Source of the DNA: Thalassospiraceae bacterium LMO-SO8
GTDB lineage: Bacteria > Pseudomonadota > Alphaproteobacteria > Rhodospirillales > Casp-alpha2
Length of the DNA: 64,000 nt
Direction of reading: 5' to 3'
NCBI GenBank assembly: GCA_031655335.1
Contig: CP134226.1
Coordinates: forward strand, 2,046,001 to 2,110,000
Both the position numbers and the translations under genes were made by a program. Positions 1 through 12,462 of the stretch are shown piece after piece (the stretch's first letter is position 1; the number at the start of each line of letters is the position of its first letter). Below the pieces are notes generated by a model. The model ran no database searches, was not told where the DNA came from, and saw only the letters and a list, made by a program, of their open reading frames with translations.

Positions 1-2161
1 CGCCGAACTGGGCTTCCCACAACGTCAGGGTCTGCGGTTCGGCCAGCGAATAGCCGTATTCAAAGCCGAGCACGCCGAATTCGGACAACGGCGAGTTCAG
101 GACCTCGAACGGCGCCTGGCCGAAACGGATGTTGGCGAGCGGGGTGTGACGGTCCTCGTTTTCCTGATCGATCAGCACGGAATGGCGCTGTGAAAACGTA
201 CCGCGTTCGCAATCCTCGCCCGACAGGCGCACCGGATGGCCTTCGACGACCAGGGTGCCGAAGGCAAGGGCCTCGGCCGTCGACCAGTCGATGCCCTCGC
301 CGGTCTCGATCATCTTGGCCTTGGCGGCCAACTGGCGTTCGATTTTGGGGTGCGGGGTGAAGTTGCCCGGAAGCCGGGTCAGGCCGGCGCCGACTTCCTT
401 CAGGAAATCGATGGAGCAGCCGGTTTCGCCGCGCCGGGCGTCGCCGGAGGCGACCGCCATGCCGGCCCACACGCCGTCCATCCAATCGGCCTTGTTGGGC
501 TTGTAGCCCTTGGACGCCTCGAAAGCTTCATCCATGGTGGTGATGAAGGTCTGCATCTGCTTTTCGATTTCGTCCTCGGTCAGGACTTTTTCGTGGATCA
601 GCTTGCGGGCGTAGATGTTCAGCGTGGTCGGATGCGTCTGGATGGTCTTGTACATCTTCGGCTGGGTGAACATCGGCTCGTCGCCTTCGTTATGACCGTG
701 GCGGCGATAACAGATCATGTCGACGACCACGTCCTTCTTGAAGCGCTGGCGGTATTCCGTGGCGATGCGCGCCGTATGGACGACGGCTTCGACGTCGTCG
801 GCGTTGACGTGGAAGATGGGCGCGGAAACGATCTTGGCCGCGTCGGAACAATAGGGTGACGAGCGGTGCTGCTTCGGATTGGTGGTGAAGCCGATCTGGT
901 TGTTGATGATGATGTGGATGGTGCCGCCGGTCTGGTAGCCGCTCAGGTTGGACAGGTCCAGGGTCTCCTGGATGATGCCCTGTCCCATGAAGGCCGCATC
1001 GCCGTGCAGCAGGATGCACATCACCTTTTCCATTTCCGGGTCGTTGCGCTGGCGCTGCTTGGCCAGGGTCTTGCCCAGACAGACCGTGTTGACGCATTCC
1101 AGGTGCGACGGGTTGGCGGTCAGCGACAGGTGGATGGCGCGGCCGTCGAACACGCGGTCGGCCGACGCCCCCAGGTGATATTTCACGTCGCCCGATCCGC
1201 CGACGTCTTCCGGTTTGGAAGCCCCGCCCTGGAATTCGTTCAGGATCGCCTGGAACGGCTTGGACATGACGTTGGCCAGCACGTTGAGGCGCCCGCGGTG
1301 GGCCATGCCGAGAACGATTTCCTCCATGCCCAGCTGGCTGCCGCGCTTGAAGATCTGTTCCATGGCCGGAACCAGGCTTTCCCCGCCGTCCAGGCCGAAC
1401 CGCTTGGTGCCCGTGAACTTTTTATCCAGGTAGCGCTCGAAGCCTTCCGTCTCGATCAGGCGGTTGAGGATCGCGCGCTTGCCCTCGTTGGTGAACGACG
1501 TCTGATTCCGGATGCGCTCGATCCGTTCCTGCAGCCAGGATTTTTCATCGGGGTCCTGGATGTGCATGAACTCGATCCCGATGGACCCGCAATAGGTCTC
1601 CTTCAGGATCTGCATGATCGTGCGCAGTGTCGCCGTTTCCAGGCCCAGGACGTAGTTGATGAAGATTTCCCTGTCCCAGTCCTTGTCCGTGAAGCCGTAG
1701 GTCGCCGGGTCCAGTTCCGAATGGGGCGCCGGTTCGGTCAGGCCGAGAGGGTCCAGGTTGGCGTGCAGGTGGCCGCGCACGCGGTAGGCGCGGATCAGCA
1801 TCAATGCACGCAGGGAATCGAGGGTCGCCTCGCGAACCTTGGCGGAACTCATGCGGTCTTGCGCCGGGTCCTGGTCGCGTCCGCGGTCGTCGCGGCGGCG
1901 GCCCTGCTGGGCCGCGGTCAGGTGGTCGGTCAGGGGAACGACGTCGCCGTGGCCCAGGATTTTCTCGGACCGCGGCGCCCAGCTGGCGCCGTCCTGTTCC
2001 TTGGCGAATCCGCGGGCGTCATCTTCCAGTCCCTTGAAGAAGTCCTGCCAGCGTAGATCCACGGATCCGGGATCGTCCATGTAACGTTCATAGAGTTCCG
2101 CCACGTAGACCGTATTACCGGAATAGAGAAATTGCGTCGGATCGAGATCGATTTCCGTCAT
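1..2161 (-). CDS. sucA: 2-oxoglutarate dehydrogenase E1 component, partial (C-terminus beyond window)
   Basis: ThDP-dependent E1 subunit of the 2-oxoglutarate dehydrogenase complex, which decarboxylates 2-oxoglutarate in the TCA cycle and passes the succinyl group to E2 lipoate. The reading frame opens at the ATG at 2161 (MTEIDLDPTQF...) and stays open for about 720 codons to the window edge; family members run about 950-980 residues, so roughly 250 C-terminal residues lie outside. Visible signatures are the ThDP/Mg region GDAAFMGQGIIQETLDLS near 960-1015, CYRRHGHNEGDEPMFTQP near 660-715, and SEFGVLGFEYGYSLAEP close to the edge. It follows sucD after about 70 bp on the same strand, so it is probably co-transcribed with mdh-sucCD; sucB and lpd would be expected further left. 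The identification is secure; the operon call is inferred from order. Confidence 0.97.
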   Translation of the reverse strand, partial: MTEIDLDPTQFLYSGNTVYVAELYERYMDDPGSVDLRWQDFFKGLEDDARGFAKEQDGASWAPRSEKILGHGDVVPLTDHLTAAQQGRRRDDRGRDQDPAQDRMSSAKVREATLDSLRALMLIRAYRVRGHLHANLDPLGLTEPAPHSELDPATYGFTDKDWDREIFINYVLGLETATLRTIMQILKETYCGSIGIEFMHIQDPDEKSWLQERIERIRNQTSFTNEGKRAILNRLIETEGFERYLDKKFTGTKRFGLDGGESLVPAMEQIFKRGSQLGMEEIVLGMAHRGRLNVLANVMSKPFQAILNEFQGGASKPEDVGGSGDVKYHLGASADRVFDGRAIHLSLTANPSHLECVNTVCLGKTLAKQRQRNDPEMEKVMCILLHGDAAFMGQGIIQETLDLSNLSGYQTGGTIHIIINNQIGFTTNPKQHRSSPYCSDAAKIVSAPIFHVNADDVEAVVHTARIATEYRQRFKKDVVVDMICYRRHGHNEGDEPMFTQPKMYKTIQTHPTTLNIYARKLIHEKVLTEDEIEKQMQTFITTMDEAFEASKGYKPNKADWMDGVWAGMAVASGDARRGETGCSIDFLKEVGAGLTRLPGNFTPHPKIERQLAAKAKMIETGEGIDWSTAEALAFGTLVVEGHPVRLSGEDCERGTFSQRHSVLIDQENEDRHTPLANIRFGQAPFEVLNSPLSEFGVLGFEYGYSLAEPQTLTLWEAQFG

Positions 2162-2230
2162 GCGATAAGGCGCGAACCCGGCGCGCCCTCCCTGATATGG
2201 GGGCCGCGCCGGGTCGATCCCAGGCGCGGG

Positions 2231-3106
2231 TTACCCCTTGAACACCTTCATCATCGTTTCGCCGAGGGCGGCCGGGGAATCCGATACGTGGATTCCGGCT
2301 GCCTTCATGGCGTCGATCTTATCTTCCGCACCACCTTTACCGCCAGAGATAATCGCACCGGCGTGGCCCATTCTGCGGCCCGGAGGGGCCGTGCGGCCGG
2401 CGATGAAGCCGACGACGGGCTTCTTGGTGCCCGACGCCTTGAGGAACGCGGCGCCCTCTTCCTCGGCGGAACCGCCGATCTCGCCGATCATCACGATGGC
2501 CTTGGTGGCGTCGTCTTCGACGAACATCTTAAGGCAGTCGACGAAGTTGGTGCCGTTGATGGGATCGCCGCCGATGCCGATGCAGGTGGTCTGACCCAGG
2601 CCGGGCTTGGTCGTTTGCGCCACGGCTTCGTAGGTCAGGGTGCCCGAACGGGACACGATGCCGACCACGCCCGGTTTGTGGATGTGGCCCGGCATGATGC
2701 CGATCTTGCATTCGCCCGGCGTGATGACGCCCGGGCAGTTCGGCCCGATCAGGCGCGTGCTGGAACCCTGAAGGGCGCGCTTCACCGCCAGCATGTCCTT
2801 CACGGGAATGCCTTCGGTGATGCAGATGACCAGCGGGATTTCCGCCGCGATGGCTTCCAGGATGGCGTCGGCCGCGAAGGGCGGCGGAACGTAGATCACG
2901 GAGGCGTCGGCGCCGGTGGCTTCGCGGGCGTCCTTGACCGTGTCGAACACGGGCAGGTCAAGGTGCTTGGTGCCGCCCTTGCCGGGGGTCACGCCGCCGA
3001 CCATGTTGGTGCCGTAGGCGATCGCCTGTTCGGAATGGAAGGTGCCTTGCGCACCCGTGAAGCCCTGGCAGATGACCCGGGTGTTCTTGTTGACCAGAAC
3101 CGACAT
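2231..3106 (-). CDS. sucD: Succinyl-CoA synthetase (ADP-forming) alpha subunit
   Basis: Alpha subunit of succinyl-CoA synthetase, which makes ATP or GTP from succinyl-CoA through a phosphohistidine. The 291-residue length is normal. The N-terminus [18 protein letters not shown] carries the CoA-binding Rossmann fold, [12 protein letters not shown] lies in the middle, and the phosphorylated histidine sits in [10 protein letters not shown] near residue 245. It begins 2 bp after the sucC stop codon, which is typical of translationally coupled subunits in a 1:1 complex. Confidence 0.97.
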   Translation of the reverse strand: MSVLVNKNTRVICQGFTGAQGTFHSEQAIAYGTNMVGGVTPGKGGTKHLDLPVFDTVKDAREATGADASVIYVPPPFAADAILEAIAAEIPLVICITEGIPVKDMLAVKRALQGSSTRLIGPNCPGVITPGECKIGIMPGHIHKPGVVGIVSRSGTLTYEAVAQTTKPGLGQTTCIGIGGDPINGTNFVDCLKMFVEDDATKAIVMIGEIGGSAEEEGAAFLKASGTKKPVVGFIAGRTAPPGRRMGHAGAIISGGKGGAEDKIDAMKAAGIHVSDSPAALGETMMKVFKG

Positions 3107-3108
3107 GA

Positions 3109-4305
<1,197 letters not shown>

Positions 4306-4351
4306 TGCGTCCCCTCAAACTCCCAACTCTGCTGGTTAAGTTTCCCTGAAA

Positions 4352-4387
4352 AACCGGCCCGCGCCCGGGGGACGGGCGCGGGCGGTT
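4352..4387 (-). terminator. Rho-independent terminator between mdh and sucC
   Basis: On the minus strand the arms 4374-4387 and 4352-4366 form a GC-rich stem: nine perfect pairs (CCCGCGCCC with GGGCGCGGG), then five more after a one-base bulge, with a 7-nt loop. Five Ts follow directly. It lies just after the mdh stop codon. It may end the mdh transcript or attenuate mdh-sucCD expression. Confidence 0.8.
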
Positions 4388-4392
4388 GCTCA

Positions 4393-5794
<1,402 letters not shown>

Positions 5795-6601
5795 ATGAAC
5801 GATGCCACGCAAACGGACAACACGGCCCGCTTCACCGGCCTGGCCGAAGTCTACGAGAAATTCCGCCCGACCTATCCGGCGGAAGCGCTCGCCGCCGTGC
5901 GGGCCTATTGGGCGGAAACGCCCGGCGTGCCGCGTCTGCTGGCCGACATCGGCGGCGGCACGGGAATCTCGACCCGGGCCATGATGGCGGCGCTCGGCGA
6001 TGGCGGCGGCGACGCCTGGACCGCCCGAGTGGTCGAACCCAACGGCGACATGCGGGCCCAGGCGTCGGCGGCGCTGGCCGATCGGCCGGACGTTTCGGTG
6101 GTGAAAGGAGAGGCCGAGGCCCTGCCGTTCGACGACGGCACGGTCGGATTGCTGCTGGCGGCGCAGGCGGCCCATTGGTTCGACCGGCCCCGGTTCTACG
6201 CCGACGCGGCGCGGGTGCTGGCGCCGGGCGGGGTCATGGTCATCCTTTACAACAACCGCGATCTGTACGGCGATCCCCTGATGGCGGCGTTCGAGACCGA
6301 GGTCGAAACCTCGGTCGAGGGGTACTGGCGCAACTACCGCAGCTGGAACCTGATGGCGGAACTGCATGCCCTCGACTGGGCACGGGACGTGACCGAGACC
6401 GTCCATCCCTGGACCTGGCGCCTCACGCCGGAAGGCTTCGCCGGGCTCATGCTGTCGCGCTCCAAGATGGCGCCCTATAAAGAAGTGCACGGCGAGGATG
6501 CGGCCCGCGCCGCGATCCTCGACATCGCCCATCGCCATGCCGACGCCGAGGGCATGGTCGGCGTGCGCTACAACACGCAGGCGGCCTGCGTTCGGCGTTG
6601 A
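5795..6601 (+). CDS. Class I SAM-dependent methyltransferase
   Basis: Predicted soluble methyltransferase of 268 residues with a Rossmann fold. Motif I is seen as LADIGGGTGISTR near residues 48-60, followed by the acidic residue in VVEPNGDMRAQ, and the post-motif region LLLAAQAAHWFDRPRF is like Methyltransf_11 proteins. The start at 5795 (MNDATQTDN) is preferred over an in-frame codon 36 bp upstream because that upstream part is Arg-rich and unlike the family. It is convergent with nadC (18 bp gap) and divergent from mdh. The substrate cannot be told from sequence. Confidence 0.85.
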   Translation: MNDATQTDNTARFTGLAEVYEKFRPTYPAEALAAVRAYWAETPGVPRLLADIGGGTGISTRAMMAALGDGGGDAWTARVVEPNGDMRAQASAALADRPDVSVVKGEAEALPFDDGTVGLLLAAQAAHWFDRPRFYADAARVLAPGGVMVILYNNRDLYGDPLMAAFETEVETSVEGYWRNYRSWNLMAELHALDWARDVTETVHPWTWRLTPEGFAGLMLSRSKMAPYKEVHGEDAARAAILDIAHRHADAEGMVGVRYNTQAACVRR

Positions 6602-6619
6602 TTTCAGAAGAAGCGGAGG

Positions 6620-7468
<849 letters not shown>

Positions 7469-7503
7469 CTGCGTTAAGCTGGAAAGGCGGCGGGCGGCGG
7501 CGA

Positions 7504-8574
7504 TCAGGCCGCGGCCTTGCCCTTGCCGTTCTGGCTCTTGGCGTCCTGGCCTGCCTTGGCCGGGGGCGACATTTCCAACATCTTCTCAAGCGGCTTCAGG
7601 GCCTTGAGGCGCAGGTCCTCGTCGATTTCCACCCGGGGCGCCTCGTTGACCATGGAAAGGTACAGCTTTTCCAGGGTGTTCAGCTCCATATAGGGGCAGT
7701 TGGCGCAGTTGCAGGTGCCGTCGGCGCCGGGGGCGGCTAGAAAGGTCTTGCCGGGGGCCGACTTCTGCATCTGGTGGAAGATGTGCTGTTCCGTGGCGAC
7801 GATCACCGTGTCGGCGGGATGCGCGACCACGTAGTCGAGGATCGAGCGGGTCGAGCCGACATGGTCCGCGTGCTTCAGGATGCCCTCGTGGCATTCCGGG
7901 TGGGCGGCGACGGGGGCGTCCGGATGGCGCGCCTTCAGCTTGACCAGTTCGCGTTCCGAGAACATGTCGTGGACGACGCAGGCGCCGTTCCAGAAGATCA
8001 TGTCGCGGCCCGTCTGGCGCTGGATATAGGCGCCCAGGTGTTTGTCCGGCGCGAACAAAATCGGCCGGTCGGCCGGCAGGTTGCGCACGATGTGTTCGGC
8101 GTTGGACGACGTCACGATGACGTCCGACAGCGCCTTCACCCGGGCCGATGAATTGATGTAGGTGACCACGATGTGGTCCGGATGCTGGGCCACGAACTTG
8201 GCGAAGTCGTCGGGCGGGCAGCTTTCCTCGAGCGAGCAACCGGCTTCCAGGTCGGGCAGCACCACGGTCTTGGTCGGGCTCAGGATCTTGGCGACCTCGG
8301 CCATGAAGCGTACGCCGCAGAACACGATCATGTCGGCTTCCGTGGCCGCCGCCTTGCGCGACAGGTCGAGGCTATCGCCCACGAAATCGGCGAGGTCCTG
8401 GATTTCCGGATCCTGATAATAGTGGGCCAGGATGACGGCGTTCTTTTCCTTGCGCAGGCGGTCGATCTCCGCCCACAGGTCGATATTCGGGTCGACGTCC
8501 GTCCACGAGGTTGCCTCGGGGCCCGCCGGGATCACCGTATCGGGCACGATCAATGGGGTCATATCGGCGGCCAT
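7504..8574 (-). CDS. nadA: Quinolinate synthase A
   Basis: 4Fe-4S quinolinate synthase, condensing iminoaspartate with dihydroxyacetone phosphate. It has 356 residues. The three cluster cysteines expected for NadA are visible in FCGVRFMAEVAKIL, NGACVVHDMFS and the C-terminal CNCANCPYMELNTLEKLYLSM region. The substrate-binding ILAHYYQDPEIQDLADF segment near residues 48-65 is intact. The short Lys/Ala-rich end is unremarkable. An 8-bp inverted repeat about 70-90 bp upstream could be an operator. Confidence 0.97.
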   Translation of the reverse strand: MAADMTPLIVPDTVIPAGPEATSWTDVDPNIDLWAEIDRLRKEKNAVILAHYYQDPEIQDLADFVGDSLDLSRKAAATEADMIVFCGVRFMAEVAKILSPTKTVVLPDLEAGCSLEESCPPDDFAKFVAQHPDHIVVTYINSSARVKALSDVIVTSSNAEHIVRNLPADRPILFAPDKHLGAYIQRQTGRDMIFWNGACVVHDMFSERELVKLKARHPDAPVAAHPECHEGILKHADHVGSTRSILDYVVAHPADTVIVATEQHIFHQMQKSAPGKTFLAAPGADGTCNCANCPYMELNTLEKLYLSMVNEAPRVEIDEDLRLKALKPLEKMLEMSPPAKAGQDAKSQNGKGKAAA

Positions 8575-8640
8575 TGCCTGAAAGCTCCTTGAAACGTCTT
8601 CCCTCGACCGACGGCATCGCGGCCAGCCTCAGAGGGTGTC

Positions 8641-8664
8641 TCTGAACCCTAATATAGGTTCAGA
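8641..8664. promoter_or_regulatory. Inverted repeat upstream of nadA (candidate operator)
   Basis: TCTGAACC at 8641-8648 is mirrored by GGTTCAGA at 8657-8664 around an AT-rich 8-bp spacer, in the roughly 180-bp gap in front of nadA. Its symmetry, position and AT-rich core fit a repressor site. Alphaproteobacteria often control nadABC through NadQ, but I cannot match this to a NadQ consensus from memory. Confidence 0.45.
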
Positions 8665-8754
8665 CCTTAAGAAAACCAGAACAAGCTTCCGGGTCAATCT
8701 GTATTTTTCAGTCGCATGACACCTGTGCCTGGACGGCACGGGTGGCAATTCGCC

Positions 8755-9897
8755 CTAGACGCCGCCGCCGTGGGGCTGGGCGATGTACTCGGGCGACTGC
8801 ATTTCGATCAGGCGGGAGACCGTGCGTTCGAACTCGAACGCGCCGTCGCCCTGCGTGTAAAGTTCCGTCGGCGGCGCGTCGGCGGCGCAGACGAAATTGA
8901 CTCTGGCGTCGTACAGCGCGTCGATCAGGGTCACGAAGCGCTTGGCCTGATCGCGTTTTTCCGGGCCCAGCCTGGGCACCCCGTTCATCACCACGGAATG
9001 GAATTTTTCGGCGATCGCCAGATAATCGCCGGCCCCCAGCGGCCGCGCGCAGAGGTCCGAAAACGTGGTGAAGGCGACGCCCTCGGCGGCCAGCGGAATG
9101 TCGATCGACCGGCCGTTGACGGCCAGCGTCACCGCCCGCGGTTCCATGCCCACGGTCAGCTCGCGGAAGGCCTTTTCAAGCTTTCTGTCCGCCTCGGCCG
9201 AATTGGGGGTGATGTAGATGTCCAGTTCCTGTAGCCGTTGCAGGCGGTAATCGGTGCCGGAATCCAGTTCGATGACCTCCATCTTCTCGATAAAGGTTTC
9301 GATGAACGGCACGAACCGTTCGCGTTGAAGGCCGTCCTTGTACAGGTCCCGGGGATGACGGTTGGAGGTCGCGACCACGACCACGCCCTGTTCGAACAGG
9401 GTTTCGAACAGGCGGCCCAGGATCATGGCGTCGGCGATGTCGGTGACGTGAAATTCGTCGAAGGCGAGCAGCCAGGCCTGATCGACGATGACCCGCGCCA
9501 GAGCCGGCAGGGGGTCCTTTTCCTCGCCGACCTTGCCCGCCTTCTGGGCCTCGCGGAAGGCGTGGATGCGGCGGTGGACTTCCTGCATGAAGGCGTGGAA
9601 ATGGACGTGCTTCTTGGCCTCGACCGGGGTGTGTTCGAAGAACAGGTCCATCAACATGGTCTTGCCGCGCCCGACGCCGCCCCACATGTAGATGCCCTTG
9701 GGCGGGGGCTGCTTGCGCCCGCCCAATCCTAAGCGCGCGGCCCAGCCGGAACGGCCCATCTGGGTGCCGTATCCCCGCAGCCGTTCGGACAGATCCTGCA
9801 GGCGCCCAATGGCATGGGCCTGGGCAGGGTCGGGACGCACGTCGCCGTTCCTGATCAGCGCGTCATAGGCTTCCTGCGGGGTGCGGGTGATCGACAG
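8755..9897 (-). CDS. zapE: Cell division protein ZapE (AFG1-like ATPase)
   Basis: AFG1/LACE1-family P-loop ATPase, associated in bacteria with FtsZ-ring function. Walker A is GGVGRGKTMLMD near residues 72-83, Walker B-like LLAFDEFHVTDIADAM follows, and ATSNRHPRDLYKDGLQRERF is a family signature. A GTG at 9840 would give 361 residues. However, the frame continues upstream to a stop at 9904-9906, and the added residues (TPQEAYDALIRNGD before VRPDPAQ) match the conserved family N-terminus. The only candidate in that stretch is CTG at 9897, about eight bases after AAAGG, so I place the start there (380 residues). Identity is firm; the non-ATG start is an inference. Confidence 0.9.
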   Translation of the reverse strand: MSITRTPQEAYDALIRNGDVRPDPAQAHAIGRLQDLSERLRGYGTQMGRSGWAARLGLGGRKQPPPKGIYMWGGVGRGKTMLMDLFFEHTPVEAKKHVHFHAFMQEVHRRIHAFREAQKAGKVGEEKDPLPALARVIVDQAWLLAFDEFHVTDIADAMILGRLFETLFEQGVVVVATSNRHPRDLYKDGLQRERFVPFIETFIEKMEVIELDSGTDYRLQRLQELDIYITPNSAEADRKLEKAFRELTVGMEPRAVTLAVNGRSIDIPLAAEGVAFTTFSDLCARPLGAGDYLAIAEKFHSVVMNGVPRLGPEKRDQAKRFVTLIDALYDARVNFVCAADAPPTELYTQGDGAFEFERTVSRLIEMQSPEYIAQPHGGGV

Positions 9898-9951
9898 TTG
9901 CGGTCACCTTTCATGTCTTCGGGAATTGGGCGGGGACGCCGGGGCGGAAGA

Positions 9952-11403
9952 TCAGTTCCCCGCCGCGGCGATCTGGTTGTTCTTGGGTTTCGTGGGGTCG
10001 GATGCGGACCCGTCCGAAGCGCCGCCGGGGGTCGACGGCGGTGCTCCCGCCGGGGTCTTCGGCACGGGGCCGAACAGGGCCTCCATCTCGCGGCGGAACT
10101 GATAGGTGGCGTCCGTCCGGTCCTGGTCCACGTCGTCCCAGGTCACGATGGCGCCCTGCTTGATGGGGCGTTTCAGCTTGATCTTCTGCGCCAGCCCGAT
10201 GGGCAGGGCCTTGGTGCGCAGGCTGTCGGCGGCGGGCATCAGTTTGCCCCAGACGGTAAATCCGCCTTCGCCGTCCAGCTCCTCTCCGGCGCGCAGGTCG
10301 CGCTTGGCGCAGGCGGCGACATCGCCGACGAACCGGGTCGAGGCCCCCGTCGGCTGTTTCAGCAGCGCCGCATAGGCGACGGACACGCCCAGCTCCAACC
10401 CGATCAGGTGATAGGGGCGCCACAGGGCGGAATAGCCGCCGCCGGCGTCGGTGATCATGCCGTAATCGGAAAAGCATCGCTTGACGTAGTCGGTGGGGGC
10501 TTCGAACACCACATAGACGCCCCAACGCAGGTCGTTCTCCAGGTCCTCGCCCGAGCGTTCGCGGCTTGAAATCACTTCGACCTGGCCCTTGTGGTGCAAC
10601 TGGCCGCCGGCCTCTTTCGGAATCAGGGTCGAGGCCAGCTCATCCACCGGCACGGCCGGAAAGTCGAGCCCATGGGGGGCCGGCGTCAGGCCGGTCGCAT
10701 TGGCGACGGCGGCCATTTCGATGCCCGACTTGGTGCCGTCGAGGAAGGAATTGAACATCTTGGCGTTCATGCCGCTTTCCTTGGCGCGCTCGGCGGTCAG
10801 CCCGTAATGGGCCCAGACCGTGTCCGGCGTCGAGGCATGGAATTCGGGCATGTACAGGGTGCCCTTGCCGGCGGCGACGACCTCGAGCCCGATGGTGCGG
10901 GCCCAGTCGACCTGCTGGCAGATCAGCGACGGCTGGTCGCCGTAGGCCATGGAGTAGACGACCTCCATCTCGGCCGCCTTTTTGGCCAGAAGCGGGCCGG
11001 CCAGCACGTCGGCCTCGACATTGACCATGATCACGTGGCGGCCGCGATTGAACGCGGCGAGGGCATGCTTGATGCCGACCTCGGGGATGCCCGTGGCCTC
11101 GACGACGACTTCCAGGCCGCCGTGTTCGATCAACGACAAGGCGTCGTCGGTGACGAAGGTCATGCCCTTGTTAAGCGCCTTGGCGGCGGAATGGCGGGTG
11201 ATCCGTTCCTTCGGCCAGCCCGTGTTCAACAAGGCCTTTTCCGCCGTCGCGGGGTTCAGATCGGCGACGCCGACGACGTGGAAGCCCGGATGATGCAGGG
11301 CTTGGCTGAGGAACATGGAGCCGAACTTGCCGGCACCGATCACGCCGACGCGCACGGGGTTTCCCGCATCGGCGCGCGCGTGCAGAAGCGAATTAAGGTT
11401 CAT
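9952..11403 (-). CDS. SAF-domain NAD(P)-dependent oxidoreductase, homoserine-dehydrogenase-like (COG4091 type)
   Basis: 483 residues. The N-terminal part is a Rossmann fold (VRVGVIGAGKFGSMFLSQAL near residues 17-36) followed by a homoserine-dehydrogenase/Gfo-Idh-like body (VVVEATGIPEVGIKHA, VNVEADVLAGPLL, YSMAYGDQPSLI). The C-terminal third looks like a SAF (antifreeze/FlgA-like) domain (KALPIGLAQKIKLKRPIKQG), the arrangement seen in 'predicted homoserine dehydrogenase with SAF domain'. True homoserine dehydrogenases have an ACT domain or end earlier, so housekeeping threonine synthesis is unlikely. The last 35 residues are a Pro/Ala/Ser-rich low-complexity tail. The substrate is unknown; sugar-acid or branched-sugar catabolism has been suggested for relatives. 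It stands alone, divergent from the sterol-desaturase-family gene. Confidence 0.85.
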   Translation of the reverse strand: MNLNSLLHARADAGNPVRVGVIGAGKFGSMFLSQALHHPGFHVVGVADLNPATAEKALLNTGWPKERITRHSAAKALNKGMTFVTDDALSLIEHGGLEVVVEATGIPEVGIKHALAAFNRGRHVIMVNVEADVLAGPLLAKKAAEMEVVYSMAYGDQPSLICQQVDWARTIGLEVVAAGKGTLYMPEFHASTPDTVWAHYGLTAERAKESGMNAKMFNSFLDGTKSGIEMAAVANATGLTPAPHGLDFPAVPVDELASTLIPKEAGGQLHHKGQVEVISSRERSGEDLENDLRWGVYVVFEAPTDYVKRCFSDYGMITDAGGGYSALWRPYHLIGLELGVSVAYAALLKQPTGASTRFVGDVAACAKRDLRAGEELDGEGGFTVWGKLMPAADSLRTKALPIGLAQKIKLKRPIKQGAIVTWDDVDQDRTDATYQFRREMEALFGPVPKTPAGAPPSTPGGASDGSASDPTKPKNNQIAAAGN

Positions 11404-11640
11404 CCGTTCCCTTTCCCCGAATCCGTTAACCGGACCCGTTCCCAGGCACCACTTCCCAGGTTGGCGGCCGGCCCTGGTGCGGCTGGGCGCGGCGCGTCCC
11501 CCCAGGCATCACATTTCCGTGGCCCTGCTGGCCGCCCGGGGGAAAAGGCACCATACTACAATCGCATCCCAATTCGGAACGGGAAACAGGCCCGGCGCCG
11601 GATTCCCCCGGCCATTCATCACATGATCCAAGACCAAGAC

Positions 11641-12462
11641 ATGACCGCGCTCAACGACTTCATTACGGCCCATGAACCCCTGCTGCGGTTGGGCTGTTTC
11701 GCCGGCATGCTGATCGCCATGGCGGCGGCGGAAGCCCTGTGGCCGCGCCGCCCCGACACGAGCCGGGGACAGCGCTGGCCGCGCAATGCGGCCCTGGTCG
11801 TGGTCGATACCCTGGCGGTGCGCGCCGTGGCCTGGGCGCTGCCCGCGTTCCTGCCCGTGGCGGCGGCGGTGCTGGCGGCGGACAAGGGCTGGGGGCTGTT
11901 GCCCCTGCTCGGGCTGGACGGCTGGGCGGCTTTCTGGATTTCCCTGCTGTTGATGGATCTCGCCATCTATGTCCAGCATGTCGCCGTGCACTACATTCCG
12001 GTGCTGTGGCGGCTGCACCGGGTTCACCATTCGGACCTCGCCATCGATACGACCACGGGCGTGCGCTTCCACCCGCTGGAGATATTGCTCTCCATCGCCA
12101 TCAAGGTCGCCCTGGTCCTGACCCTGGGCGCCCCGGCGGCGGCCGTGGTGGTGTTCGAGGTCGCGTTGAACGCGACGTCTCTGTTCAATCACGCGAACCT
12201 GCGCCTGCCCCTTTGGCTCGACGCCGCCCTGCGCCGTGTTCTCGTGACGCCGGACATGCACCGGGTCCACCATTCCGTCCACCGGGACGAGACGGACAGC
12301 AATTTCGGATTCAACCTGTCGGTCTGGGACCGTCTGTTCGGCACCTACCGGGCCCAGCCCCGCGACGGTCATGACGCCATGGCGATCGGAGTCGGCGATT
12401 TTCGAGACCCGGCGCGGTTGGGCATGGCCGACCTGCTGGTTCAACCGTTCCGCAAATCCTAA
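11641..12462 (+). CDS. Sterol desaturase / fatty acid hydroxylase family membrane protein
   Basis: Integral-membrane di-iron hydroxylase of about 273 residues. The histidine clusters are visible: HVAVH, HRVHHS, a central NHAN, and HRVHHSVHRDETDSNFG near the C-terminus, matching the family's HX2-4H / HXXHH pattern. Several hydrophobic segments surround them. Two starts are possible, ATG at 11623 and ATG at 11641. I choose 11641 because MTALNDFITAHEPLLRLG matches relatives, although neither has a clear Shine-Dalgarno site. The stop codon overlaps that of the convergent PaiB-like gene by two bases. The substrate (sterol, carotenoid, lipid) is not determinable here. Confidence 0.88.
   Translation: MTALNDFITAHEPLLRLGCFAGMLIAMAAAEALWPRRPDTSRGQRWPRNAALVVVDTLAVRAVAWALPAFLPVAAAVLAADKGWGLLPLLGLDGWAAFWISLLLMDLAIYVQHVAVHYIPVLWRLHRVHHSDLAIDTTTGVRFHPLEILLSIAIKVALVLTLGAPAAAVVVFEVALNATSLFNHANLRLPLWLDAALRRVLVTPDMHRVHHSVHRDETDSNFGFNLSVWDRLFGTYRAQPRDGHDAMAIGVGDFRDPARLGMADLLVQPFRKS

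Noticed and set aside
10591-11622. In-frame upstream extension of the sterol-desaturase-family gene
   Set aside because: Runs antisense through the SAF oxidoreductase gene and is not protein-like; the family starts at 11641 or 11623.
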